Origin: Dolichospermum planctonicum
Lineage (GTDB): Bacteria > Cyanobacteriota > Cyanobacteriia > Cyanobacteriales > Nostocaceae
Assembly (NCBI RefSeq): GCF_005402965.1
Contig: NZ_BJCF01000043.1
Span: forward strand, 1 to 40,847
Length of the DNA: 40,847 nucleotides
Reading direction: 5' to 3'
The notes beneath the pieces are model-generated. The model did no database searches. It saw only the letters and a list, made by a program, of their open reading frames with translations, and had not been told where the DNA came from. Positions 24,186 to 33,320 of the stretch are shown here, in pieces (positions within the stretch are counted from its first letter, which is position 1; every line of letters starts with the position of its first letter). A program made the translations under genes and the position numbers.

Positions 24186-26621
24186 ATGCTGGAAATTAAA
24201 CGCAATCAAGAAAATAGCCAAACTATCCCAGAAGCTTTAGTATTACCCTTTAATTCCGTGGGAATTGCAGATATTCCCTTGGTAGGTGGTAAAAACGCCT
24301 CTTTGGGGGAAATGATTCAACAATTAAATTCCAAAGGGGTGAAAGTTCCCCATGGTTTTGCGACTACTGCTGGTGCTTATAGATATTTTATAACTGCGGC
24401 TGGTTTAGAGGTAAAATTAAGGAAGATTTTTGCACATTTAGATGTCGAAGATATGGATAATCTGCGGGAATGTGGAAAAAAAGCCAGATCATTGATGTTA
24501 GAAACTCCATTTCCGCTAGAATTACAAGAAGCGATCGCTAATTCCTATCAAAGTTTATGTGCAGAATATGGTATTAATACTGATGTAGCTGTACGTTCTA
24601 GTGCCACAGCCGAAGACTTACCAGATGCGAGTTTTGCGGGACAACAAGAAACTTACCTGAATGTTCATGGACTGCAAGGAGTATTAGAATCTTGTCATAA
24701 ATGTTTTGCTTCTATTTTTACAGATAGGGCGATTTCCTACCGACAAATTAAAGGTTTTGATCATTTTGAAGTGGCTTTATCTGTCGGTGTCCAAAAAATG
24801 GTACGTTCTGATTTAGCATCTTCTGGAGTAATGTTCTCTATTGATACGGAAACAGGTTTTCAAGATGCAGCTTTAATTACCGCTGCTTATGGTTTGGGTG
24901 AAACTATTGTTCAAGGCGCTGTTAATCCCGATGAATACTTAGTATTTAAACCCACTTTAAAACAGGGTTATAAGCCCATCCTCCAAAAGCGTTTGGGAAC
25001 AAAAGAAATTAAAATGATTTATGACATAGGTGGGTCAAAATTAACTAAAAATGTTCGTGTTCCTGAAATTGAACGTCATCAATTCGCCCTCAATGATCAA
25101 GAAATATTACAATTAGCTGACTGGGCTTGTATCATTGAAGATCATTATTCCCAAATTCGGGGAATAACCACACCAATGGATATTGAATGGGCAAAAGATG
25201 GGGTAACTGGTGAATTATTTATCGTCCAAGCTAGACCAGAAACAGTTCAATCTCAAAAATCAAAAACCGTTCTCAGAACTTATCAACTCAAGGAAAAAAG
25301 TCAAGTTTTATTAACAGGTCGTAGCGTGGGCGAAATGATCGGTCAAGGTAAAGCTAGAATCATACTTGATGTCCATCAAATTAACCTTTTCCAAGCCGGA
25401 GAAGTGCTAGTTACCAATCGCACAGACCCGGACTGGGAACCAATCATGAAAAAAGCCAGTGCTATTGTCACTAACTCTGGAGGCAGAACCTGTCATGCAG
25501 CAATTATTGCTAGAGAAATGGGCATTCCTGCTATCGTTGGTTGCGGAAATGGAACTACAATTTTAGAAACTGGACAAGAGATTACTGTTAGTTGTGCCGA
25601 AGGGGAAACGGGTCAAGTTTACTCAGGTTTATTAAAGTTTGACATCCAAGAATTACCATTAGATAATTTACCCCGTACCCGCACTAAAATTATGATGAAT
25701 GTGGGTAATCCAGAGGAGGCTTTGGGTTTGACAGCAATTCCTAATGATGGTGTTGGTTTAGCGAGAATGGAATTTATTATTGCTAACCATATTAAAGCCC
25801 ACCCTTTAGCATTATTACATTTTGACAAATTAGAAGACGAACTTGCCAAATATAAAATTAGCGAATTAACGGCACAATATGAAAACAAAGCCGAATTTTT
25901 TATTACTAAATTAGCCCAAGGTATCGGTACAATTGCAGCAGCATTTTATCCTAAACCTGTAATTGTGAGATTGTCTGATTTCAAAAGTAATGAATATGCT
26001 AATCTTTTAGGAGGTAGACAATTTGAACCCAAAGAAGAAAATCCGATGATTGGTTGGCGTGGTGCTTCTCGTTATTATGATCCTCGTTATCGTGAAGGTT
26101 TTGCTTTAGAATGTCAAGCCATGAAACGGGTAAGAAATGAAATGGGTTTAACCAATATGATTTTGATGGTTCCCTTTTGTCGTACTCCCGAAGAAGGAAA
26201 ACAGGTATTAGCAGAAATGGCAAAAAATGGCTTAGTTAAAGGTGAAAATGCCTTAGAAGTTTACGTCATGTGCGAATTACCCAGTAACGTTTTATTAGCT
26301 GATGAATTTAGCCAAGTATTTGATGGTTTCTCCATTGGTTCTAATGACTTAACCCAATTAACATTAGGATTAGATCGAGATTCTGAATTAGTTGCACATT
26401 TATTTGATGAACGCAATGAAGCTGTAAAACGAATAATTGCTAAAGCCATAACTACAGTTAAACGAAATGGCCGCAAAATCGGTATTTGTGGACAAGCGCC
26501 CAGTGATTATCCAGAATTTGCTCGTTTCCTCGTTGCACAAGGTATAGATTCTATTAGTCTAAATCCTGATTCTGTGATCAAAACAATGTTAGAAATTGCC
26601 AAAGCAGAAAAAGGGGAATAG
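24186..26621 (+). CDS. ppsA: Phosphoenolpyruvate synthase
   Basis: This 811-residue enzyme converts pyruvate + ATP + H2O to PEP + AMP + Pi. The N-terminal ATP-grasp domain has LVGGKNASLGEMI and AVRSSATAEDLPDASFAGQQ. The swivelling phospho-histidine domain has GGRTCHAAIIAREMGIPAIV with the catalytic His near 436. The PEP/pyruvate barrel has IMMNVGNPEEA, GVGLARMEFI, and SIGSNDLTQLTLGLDRDS, and the end is GICGQAPSDYPEFARFLVAQ. All are diagnostic of PPS rather than PPDK. It is followed after 94 bp, mostly a heptamer array, by a pyruvate-kinase-like gene that would catalyse the opposite direction. Confidence 0.95.
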   Translation: MLEIKRNQENSQTIPEALVLPFNSVGIADIPLVGGKNASLGEMIQQLNSKGVKVPHGFATTAGAYRYFITAAGLEVKLRKIFAHLDVEDMDNLRECGKKARSLMLETPFPLELQEAIANSYQSLCAEYGINTDVAVRSSATAEDLPDASFAGQQETYLNVHGLQGVLESCHKCFASIFTDRAISYRQIKGFDHFEVALSVGVQKMVRSDLASSGVMFSIDTETGFQDAALITAAYGLGETIVQGAVNPDEYLVFKPTLKQGYKPILQKRLGTKEIKMIYDIGGSKLTKNVRVPEIERHQFALNDQEILQLADWACIIEDHYSQIRGITTPMDIEWAKDGVTGELFIVQARPETVQSQKSKTVLRTYQLKEKSQVLLTGRSVGEMIGQGKARIILDVHQINLFQAGEVLVTNRTDPDWEPIMKKASAIVTNSGGRTCHAAIIAREMGIPAIVGCGNGTTILETGQEITVSCAEGETGQVYSGLLKFDIQELPLDNLPRTRTKIMMNVGNPEEALGLTAIPNDGVGLARMEFIIANHIKAHPLALLHFDKLEDELAKYKISELTAQYENKAEFFITKLAQGIGTIAAAFYPKPVIVRLSDFKSNEYANLLGGRQFEPKEENPMIGWRGASRYYDPRYREGFALECQAMKRVRNEMGLTNMILMVPFCRTPEEGKQVLAEMAKNGLVKGENALEVYVMCELPSNVLLADEFSQVFDGFSIGSNDLTQLTLGLDRDSELVAHLFDERNEAVKRIIAKAITTVKRNGRKIGICGQAPSDYPEFARFLVAQGIDSISLNPDSVIKTMLEIAKAEKGE

Positions 26622-26677
26622 GTAATGGGTAATGGGTAATGGGTAATGGGTAATGGGTAATGGGTAATAGGTAATAG
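26619..26677. repeat. GTAATGG heptanucleotide array (about 8 units)
   Basis: TAG|GTAATGG... starts at the ppsA stop codon, with six GTAATGG units then two GTAATAG variants. It fills the gap between ppsA and the pyruvate-kinase-like gene. Confidence 0.93.
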
Positions 26678-26715
26678 TTTTACAACTAACAACTTACCAC
26701 TGACAACTAACCAAT

Positions 26716-28224
26716 ATGCAAACAACAAATCTAGATTTAGACTTATCTAATCCCTGTATTTTGCTTACCACATTACAGGAACTTCGTCAATCTATTAGTG
26801 AAGAAGGAACAGAAATATTTCAACAATGGAAAAAGCAAATTCACCGTCAATCTTTCATTAAAAGTAGCCTCAATTTGGCCTATTATCTAGCACTGAGAAG
26901 ACACGATTTAAGAGAACTACAAGCGGCCTTAATGCCTTGGGGTTTATCCTCTTTAGGGAGGATAGAAGCTAAGGTTTTACCGACTTTAGATGCTGTCATT
27001 GCCACCTTACAGGCAGTTTGTCGCCCAGAACAAGACTCAACAATTATACATCCTGCTTTGGAATTATTTTTTGAAGGCGATCGCTTGCTGCAACAAAATA
27101 CTGAAGATTTATTTGGTAACACGGTCGATAAGCGTCGCGTCCGAATTATGGTGACGTTACCAAATGAAGCCGCGACTAATTATGAATTTATAGAAAATAT
27201 AATTCGTCAAGGCACAAACTGTGTTAGAATAAATTGCGCTCATGATACATCTGTTGAGTGGTTAGCAATGATTAATCATGTCAAACAAGCAGAATTAGAA
27301 TTAGGATCTGTCTGTAAAATTCTCATGGACTTGAGTGGTCCCAAAGCCCGAATTAAATCTGCTCTTACCCCCAGCCCCAAACAGCGGATATTTAAAGGTG
27401 AATCTCTCCTCCTGGTCCAGGATTTACCAACTGCAATTAATTCTCAATATTTTCAAGTTAGTTGTACAATGCCAGAGGTATTAAAAGAACTCAAAGTTGG
27501 CACAATAGTTTGGATTGATGATGGACGTATTGGCGCTTATGTAGAGTCAATTACACCCCAGGGTGTATGGTTAAAAATCACCCATGCGCGGCTTAAAGGT
27601 GAAAAGATATTACCAGAAAAAGGCATCAATTTTCCTGAGACTGATTTGCATTTGAGTTCCCTGACGGCAAAAGATAAGCAGGATTTAGACTTTATTGCTA
27701 GTCATGCGGCTCAAGTTGATATTATCGGCTATTCCTATGTACAAACTGCTGAAGATATTCAGCTTTTACAACAGGAATTAACAGCAAGATTACCAGAAAA
27801 TTCTCCCATACCTGCCATAGTTGCTAAAATAGAAACACCCCTAGCCGTTAGCAATCTTCCAGAATTAATTATTCAAGCCGCAGGTAAACAACCCTTTGGA
27901 ATTATGATTGCTAGGGGAGATTTAGCTATTGAGATTGGTTATCAACGTCTAGCGGAAATTCAAGAGGAAATATTATGGTTATGCGAAGCTGCCCATATAC
28001 CCGTAATTTGGGCAACCCAAGTATTAGAAAATCTCGTCAAACATGGAATGCCTTCACGGGCAGAAATTACCGATGCGGCCATGTCAGAACGAGCAGAATG
28101 TGTTATGCTGAACAAAGGTGCTTATATTGTTGAAGCTGTGGGTATTTTAGATGATGTCCTCACCAGAATGCAAGCCCACCAAGTTAAGAAAACACCCCAG
28201 TTAAGAGCTTTACATTCTTGGTAA
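26716..28224 (+). CDS. Pyruvate-kinase-like protein lacking the usual C-terminal domain
   Basis: This 502-residue protein has about 140 N-terminal residues unlike pyruvate kinase, followed by a PK barrel. Counterparts of the PK active site are visible: GTNCVRINCAHD (Arg, Asn, His; normally MRLNFSHG), MDLSGPKAR (normally LDTKGPEIR), IVAKIET with the catalytic Lys and Glu, IMIARGDLAIE with the metal-binding Asp, and WATQVLENL with the catalytic Thr. The protein ends shortly after ECVMLNKGAYIVEAV, so the regulatory C-terminal domain of classical PK is absent. It may interconvert PEP and pyruvate without the usual allostery, or act on a related substrate. Its place behind ppsA suggests a coupled node. 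Confidence 0.85.
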   Translation: MQTTNLDLDLSNPCILLTTLQELRQSISEEGTEIFQQWKKQIHRQSFIKSSLNLAYYLALRRHDLRELQAALMPWGLSSLGRIEAKVLPTLDAVIATLQAVCRPEQDSTIIHPALELFFEGDRLLQQNTEDLFGNTVDKRRVRIMVTLPNEAATNYEFIENIIRQGTNCVRINCAHDTSVEWLAMINHVKQAELELGSVCKILMDLSGPKARIKSALTPSPKQRIFKGESLLLVQDLPTAINSQYFQVSCTMPEVLKELKVGTIVWIDDGRIGAYVESITPQGVWLKITHARLKGEKILPEKGINFPETDLHLSSLTAKDKQDLDFIASHAAQVDIIGYSYVQTAEDIQLLQQELTARLPENSPIPAIVAKIETPLAVSNLPELIIQAAGKQPFGIMIARGDLAIEIGYQRLAEIQEEILWLCEAAHIPVIWATQVLENLVKHGMPSRAEITDAAMSERAECVMLNKGAYIVEAVGILDDVLTRMQAHQVKKTPQLRALHSW

Positions 28225-28538
28225 TTGGTATGAAAAAAAATTCAACATAAATCTTCCTTTCTGCCGATGTCTTCACAAAACTATATATAGTAATTGTGAA
28301 TACTCACCATGGGAAATATTTATAAAATTAAAACTTTATATATCAAGTTTTCAGGTTACAATCTAAGGAGGAAGTTTATAATCGAATTATATCTCCATTA
28401 TATCTCTAGTACCAAATTGTGCCAGATTTGACTTTCTATTTTGATAGAAATAAATCTTCTAATTCTCCAAAACCAAAGTATTCATATCTATCAAATTGAT
28501 TAGCTACTCATTATTAGAGTTTTATAAGTATAAAATTA
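28225..28538. other. Intergenic region before the hybrid kinase gene
   Basis: 314 bp of AT-rich DNA with no ORF. AGGAGGAAG at about 28367 is not close to any start codon. The kinase promoter is expected here, but I cannot assign boxes. Confidence 0.5.
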
Positions 28539-31500
28539 GTGACAACAACATCTACCCCTGATATCAAACCAATGGATTCATTAAATAACGGTTTTCACCA
28601 GCAATTTATTAACTTACCTAGTTTAGGTCAAATCATTGATTATTCTCCTTTAACTATTAGTTCCGATAGTTGTGTTATGGATGCTATTAACTTAATAAAT
28701 CAATCACCAAATTATCAAGTTAATAACCCACTTAAAACAGCAAACGACTATGTTTTAGTAGTAAATCAAAACGAGTTGCAAGGAATATTTACCATTAAAG
28801 ATGTATTGAGAGTAATTGCCTTAAATATCAACCTATTAGGGGTAAAAATAGCTGAAGTGATGACTCAGCCACTAATTACTTTAAAAGCATCAGCATCTGA
28901 GCAGATTTTAACAGCATTCACCCTTTTAGAGCAGTATTGTATTCAGCATTTACCAATAGTAGATAATGCAGGGAAATTAATAGGTATCATCACAGAGAAG
29001 AACTTATTACAAGCCTTAAATATAGAAAAAATAGTTGGTAGAATGCAAGCATTGCGTGAAAATTTTGCAGAATCAACGACAGAACACAACCCAGTTAATC
29101 AACAAATAGAAGTAATCCGTGGGCAACTTTCTAATGCTTTGCAAGCATGGGCAGAAAAACAAATTGCTGATCATCCAAAAGTTAATGAAGAACTTCAAGA
29201 AACCTTAGAAGAATTGCAAATTGCGGAAGAGGAACTGCGTCAACAAAATGAACAACTAATCCTGGCTCGGGAAATTACCGAAGCAGAAAGACTGCGTTAT
29301 CAAAATTTATTTGAATTTGCACCCAATGGTTATTTTGTAACTGATAGTTTAGGTGTGATTCAAGAGGCTAATCAAGCTGCATCATTCTTATTATCTGTCC
29401 CTCAAAAGGCACTTATTGGTAAGCCATTAGTGGTGTATATTGCTGACAAATGCCCTTTTGATTTTGTATCCAGGTTAGGGAAATTGCAGAATTTACAGGA
29501 ATGGGAAATGTATTTATGTCCTCGTGAAGGTTCACCTTTTCCTAGCAAAGTCAGAGTTAATCCTTTGTATGATCATCTAAATAAAAGCATTCGTTTTCTC
29601 TGGTCAATATCTGATGTTAGTGAACAGCACGCTGCACTTCATGAACGGGAAAAATTAGAAGCTGCACTACGTCAAAATAGTGACCTTTTAGAAATCAAAG
29701 TAGCGGAACGCACGGCAGAGTTAATAATTGCTAATGAGCGGTTACAACAGGAAATTATTGAACGGGAAAATATTCAACAGTCATTGAAAGAAAGTGAAGA
29801 ACGACTTAGTTTAGCAATGGCAGCGGGGAATACAGCGATATGGGATTGGCATATCCAAAAGAATGAGGTTTTTTGGTCTCCAAATATGGGTTTAATGTGT
29901 GGTCTATCTGGTCATGCTTTGTCTCCTATAGACGCAGAATTTCTCAATTTAATATACAGTGAAGATCGTGAGCATTTTCGTCATTGTGTGCATAAGACTT
30001 TTGAGAAAGGAGTTGATTTGTCCTGTGAATATCGGGTGATATCTAGTGATAGTAGTCTCAGGTGGTTGGGTACTAGGGCTAAACTCCACTATGATGAAAA
30101 TGGTCAGCCGCTACGAATGATTGGCACAACTAGAGACATTACCGACCGCAAGGAAACAGAACGGAAAATATCTGAACAAGCTGCCCTTTTAGATATCGCT
30201 ACTGATGGAATTTTAGTGCGAGACTTAAAATCTCAAATCATCTTTTGGAATCAGGGAGCAGAAAGGATTTATGGTTGGCAAAGTCAGGAAGTTTTAGTGA
30301 GAAATACCCAGGATATTTTCTATAAATCCAATGATAATGAACAAGAAATAGCAGCCCTGAAAACTGTATTTAAATCTGGAAGCTGGGAGGGTGAATTATA
30401 CAAAAAAACAAAATCAGGGGAGGAAATTATTGTTCAAAGTCGCTGGACATTAATGTTAGATACTGATGGACAACCCAAATCTATTCTGACAGTAGATACT
30501 GATATTACAGAAAAGAAACGACTACAACAGCAGTATTTCCGCGCTCAGAGATTGGAAAGTATAGGTATTTTAGCTGGTGGTATTGCTCACGATATCAATA
30601 ATATCTTAACTCCGATTTTAGGATCTGCTCAATTACTTAAAGCTAGATTTTATCAAGACAATAATCGTGTTTTACAAATGCTGACAATCATTGAAAATAA
30701 TGCTAAACAAGGAGCAGCTTTAGTCAAACAACTGTTATCCTTTGCTAGAGGATTTGAAGGTAAATATACGATTTTACAAGTTAATGATTTGATTAATGAT
30801 ACTATACAGTTTGCCAAACAAACAGTTTCCAAATCTATCAAATTTTCTACCTATCTTTCTCCCCAACTATATCCAGTTTATGGGGATAAAACCCAACTGC
30901 ATCAAGTAGTAATGAACTTAGTCGTTAATGCTGCTGATGCTATGCCCAATGGTGGACATCTCTCTATTTCTGCGCAAAATTTATATATTGATGAGGAGAT
31001 CCAGCAAATCAATTGTCATGCTAAAGGTGGGAATTATATTGTTATTACTGTTACGGATACGGGTATAGGAATGTCACCGGAAATATTAGAAAGAATATTT
31101 GAGCCATTTTTTACTACTAAAGACTTTGGTAAAGGAACAGGATTAGGACTATCAACAGTGCAAGGAATTATTAAAAGCCACAAGGGGTTTATTAATGTTG
31201 ATAGTAAAGTTGGAAAAGGTAGCAAATTTCAGGTATTTTTACCATCAATAAACCAGGAAATTTCACTTTTAAAATCCGATGATCATAAAATGTATCAAGG
31301 ACGGGGAGAGTTGATTTTATTGGTAGATGATGAAGCCCAAATTATTGAAGTTACAAAAACCATTTTAGAGAACTACAATTATCAAATTATCACTGCTAGA
31401 AATGGCAAAGAAGCTATTGATATATATACCCAAAATCAGGACAAAATCAAACTAGTATTAATGGATATAATGATGCCAGAAATGGATGGAAATGCCGCCA

Positions 31501-31658
31501 TTTGCAAATTAAAAGAAATTAATCCCCAAGTGCAAATAATTGCTTGTAGTGGACGCAATATAGAACCAGATAATGAAGCTCAAGTTGCCGCGATTTTATT
31601 AAAACCCTATAGCAATCAAGAATTACTGGAAAAATTAAATCTTGTCCTCTGTTTGTAG
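28539..31658 (+). CDS. CBS-PAS hybrid sensor histidine kinase with C-terminal receiver
   Basis: This 1039-residue protein has, in order: a CBS pair (about 30-165; VMDAINLINQ, LQGIFTIKDVLRVIA, VMTQPLITLKA, LIGIITEKNLL); a coiled coil (about 190-250); three PAS/PAC domains (about 250-365, 425-545, 550-670); a HisKA-type domain with the phospho-acceptor His in GGIAHDINNIL (about 690); an HATPase domain (VVMNLVVNAADAMPNGG, VTDTGIGM, GTGLGLSTVQGI); and a receiver domain with LVDDEAQ and the acceptor Asp in LMDIMMPEMDG. No transmembrane segment is seen, so it is cytosolic. CBS pairs often bind adenine nucleotides, so energy sensing is plausible but inferred. The start given is GTG at 28539; an in-frame ATG at about 28572 is an alternative. 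Confidence 0.92.
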   Translation: MTTTSTPDIKPMDSLNNGFHQQFINLPSLGQIIDYSPLTISSDSCVMDAINLINQSPNYQVNNPLKTANDYVLVVNQNELQGIFTIKDVLRVIALNINLLGVKIAEVMTQPLITLKASASEQILTAFTLLEQYCIQHLPIVDNAGKLIGIITEKNLLQALNIEKIVGRMQALRENFAESTTEHNPVNQQIEVIRGQLSNALQAWAEKQIADHPKVNEELQETLEELQIAEEELRQQNEQLILAREITEAERLRYQNLFEFAPNGYFVTDSLGVIQEANQAASFLLSVPQKALIGKPLVVYIADKCPFDFVSRLGKLQNLQEWEMYLCPREGSPFPSKVRVNPLYDHLNKSIRFLWSISDVSEQHAALHEREKLEAALRQNSDLLEIKVAERTAELIIANERLQQEIIERENIQQSLKESEERLSLAMAAGNTAIWDWHIQKNEVFWSPNMGLMCGLSGHALSPIDAEFLNLIYSEDREHFRHCVHKTFEKGVDLSCEYRVISSDSSLRWLGTRAKLHYDENGQPLRMIGTTRDITDRKETERKISEQAALLDIATDGILVRDLKSQIIFWNQGAERIYGWQSQEVLVRNTQDIFYKSNDNEQEIAALKTVFKSGSWEGELYKKTKSGEEIIVQSRWTLMLDTDGQPKSILTVDTDITEKKRLQQQYFRAQRLESIGILAGGIAHDINNILTPILGSAQLLKARFYQDNNRVLQMLTIIENNAKQGAALVKQLLSFARGFEGKYTILQVNDLINDTIQFAKQTVSKSIKFSTYLSPQLYPVYGDKTQLHQVVMNLVVNAADAMPNGGHLSISAQNLYIDEEIQQINCHAKGGNYIVITVTDTGIGMSPEILERIFEPFFTTKDFGKGTGLGLSTVQGIIKSHKGFINVDSKVGKGSKFQVFLPSINQEISLLKSDDHKMYQGRGELILLVDDEAQIIEVTKTILENYNYQIITARNGKEAIDIYTQNQDKIKLVLMDIMMPEMDGNAAICKLKEINPQVQIIACSGRNIEPDNEAQVAAILLKPYSNQELLEKLNLVLCL

Positions 31659-31834
31659 TCAGGGATTTAGCCTTGGTGAGTGTTACCATAGTGTCTTGAA
31701 GACAGGAGTAAAGTCGTGATTGAATGAATATTTGAATGAATATTTGGATATTTTGGACAGATTTTTGAGATTACACAACTTATGCTCATACAATTGACTG
31801 ATTTCTGAGACTTTTACCCTTTTCTGGCAAATCT

Positions 31835-32041
31835 ATGACACCTCAAGAATTTTTAGAAAATTTGGCAACAGCAGCAACAGACACCGAAAAACTGATAGTT
31901 TTTGCACAATACCTTGATACAACCGCGCTAGACAATGCCACAACCCCAAGGTGGAGAAGTATTGGTTACAGTAACGAAATTCAAATGGCACTTAAAAATG
32001 TGGCTTTTCATTTAGAAGCACTTGCGGAAGCAGGAAAATAG
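31835..32041 (+). CDS. Small conserved hypothetical protein
   Basis: This 68-residue, soluble, mostly helical protein begins MTPQEFLENLATAATDTEKL. It continues with IVFAQYLDTTAL, WRSIGYSNEIQMALKNVAFH and LEALAEAGK. I do not recognise a named family, although it has the look of a conserved cyanobacterial small protein. It lies 176 bp after the hybrid kinase on the same strand. The region between holds a short direct repeat, TTGAATGAATAT twice, at about 31721-31746. It is convergent with the phosphofructokinase gene. Confidence 0.6.
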   Translation: MTPQEFLENLATAATDTEKLIVFAQYLDTTALDNATTPRWRSIGYSNEIQMALKNVAFHLEALAEAGK

Positions 32042-32061
32042 CATTTTCAATAAAAATCTTG

Positions 32062-32083
32062 TAGTGTGGGCATCTTGCCCGCT
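32062..32083. repeat. Dispersed hairpin GTGTGGGCATCTTGCCCGC
   Basis: Arms GGGCA (32068-32072) and TGCCC (32076-32080) around TCT form a small stable hairpin between convergent genes. The phrase is a familiar Nostocales dispersed repeat (from memory) and may serve as a terminator. Confidence 0.55.
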
Positions 32084-32121
32084 CAAGTTGATTGTGTTAT
32101 TGAGAGATTAAATTAAACTAC

Positions 32122-33210
32122 TTAGACTTCTTCACCAGTATAAATCCCTAAACATTGAGCGGTTCGGATTAAATCACCGTGAGGATCAACAAGGGAGGGA
32201 TTATGATTGATAACATCTTCAATGGGGAAAGTTACAACTTTTCCATTTTGCCAAGCTAACATTCTGTCGTACTGTTCTTGAGCAATTAAATCAACCGCAA
32301 CTTTACCAAACATAGTAGCTGTGAGTCTGTCTAAAGCTGAGGGAATACCACCGCGCTGAATATGTCCTAACACAGAAACCCTAGTATCAATTAAATAATT
32401 ACTACCATTAGCGATTTTTTCGGCAATGTATTGACCTTTACCACATTTATCAATCATACAACTAGCAGCACCATCTGTATCTTCCGCAGAAACAGATACA
32501 CCCTCAGATACGACAATAATAGCAAATTTCCTGTACCAGCCATCGCTTTGGCCGTCACGGCCATGGCGTAATTCCCCTAAATGATTGCATATACCCTGAA
32601 TACTATAGGGAACTTCGGGAATTAAAATCACATCAGCACCGCCAGCAATTCCTGAGTATAATGCTAAATGTCCCGCAGTCCGTCCCATAACTTCGATAAT
32701 CATGACTCGGTCATGACTAGCAGCAGTGAATGTAAGCCGATTAATAGCATCAACAATGGTATTAACTGCGGTATCAAAGCCAATGGAACGTTCTGTAAAA
32801 GCGACATCATTGTCAATAGTTTTAGGAATAGCGACTAAATGCCAATTACCTAAAACTGCTAATTGGTGAATAATATTTAAACTACCATCTCCACCAATAG
32901 CAATTAAAGCATCTAAAGCGATCGCTTCATAACCTGATAATATTTCATCAGCATGGGCTAAGGTATCTCCTTGATTAATAGTACCTAAAATTGTTCCCCC
33001 CATGTTGAGCAGCGGGTCAATACCGTGCAAATTCCAACTGTGGATACTTAAAGGGACAGTTTTCCGCTCTAGCAGTCCTTGAGTCGCGTAGGGAATACCC
33101 ACCACTTCCCAATCATAAGTCTGTATTGCATGACTGACAACGGCGCGAATCACACAATTTAACCCAGGACAGTCACCACCACTAGTAAGAATACCAATAC
33201 GTTTTTTCAT
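32122..33210 (-). CDS. pfkA: 6-phosphofructokinase
   Basis: This 362-residue enzyme phosphorylates fructose-6-phosphate at C1. Motifs are ILTSGGDCPGLNCVIR (7-22), GGTILGT (71-77), the nucleotide site AIGGDGS (104-110), and the catalytic PKTIDNDV (129-136). FDTAVNTIVDAI, EVMGRTAGHLAL and the substrate-binding LGHIQRGGIPSALDR follow. The combination Gly in GGDGS with Lys in PKTIDND is the 'G+K' type: Gly usually indicates ATP use, while Lys is shared with PPi enzymes. The nucleotide preference is therefore probably ATP but not certain. A long TTACCTA array occupies its upstream region, 20 bp from the start codon. Confidence 0.95.
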   Translation of the reverse strand: MKKRIGILTSGGDCPGLNCVIRAVVSHAIQTYDWEVVGIPYATQGLLERKTVPLSIHSWNLHGIDPLLNMGGTILGTINQGDTLAHADEILSGYEAIALDALIAIGGDGSLNIIHQLAVLGNWHLVAIPKTIDNDVAFTERSIGFDTAVNTIVDAINRLTFTAASHDRVMIIEVMGRTAGHLALYSGIAGGADVILIPEVPYSIQGICNHLGELRHGRDGQSDGWYRKFAIIVVSEGVSVSAEDTDGAASCMIDKCGKGQYIAEKIANGSNYLIDTRVSVLGHIQRGGIPSALDRLTATMFGKVAVDLIAQEQYDRMLAWQNGKVVTFPIEDVINHNPSLVDPHGDLIRTAQCLGIYTGEEV

Positions 33211-33230
33211 TATTTGTTAGTTTTTAGTTA

Positions 33231-33320
33231 TTACCTATTACCTATTACCTATTACCTATTACCTATTACCTATTACCTATTACCTATTACCTATTACCTA
33301 TTACCTATTACCTATTACCT
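33231..33320. repeat. TTACCTA heptanucleotide array (about 13 units)
   Basis: An uninterrupted 90-bp run of the 7-mer lies between pfkA and the dihydroorotate-dehydrogenase-like gene. On the minus strand it reads TAGGTAA. It overlaps the stop codon of the upstream gene and fills the leader of pfkA. Confidence 0.97.
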
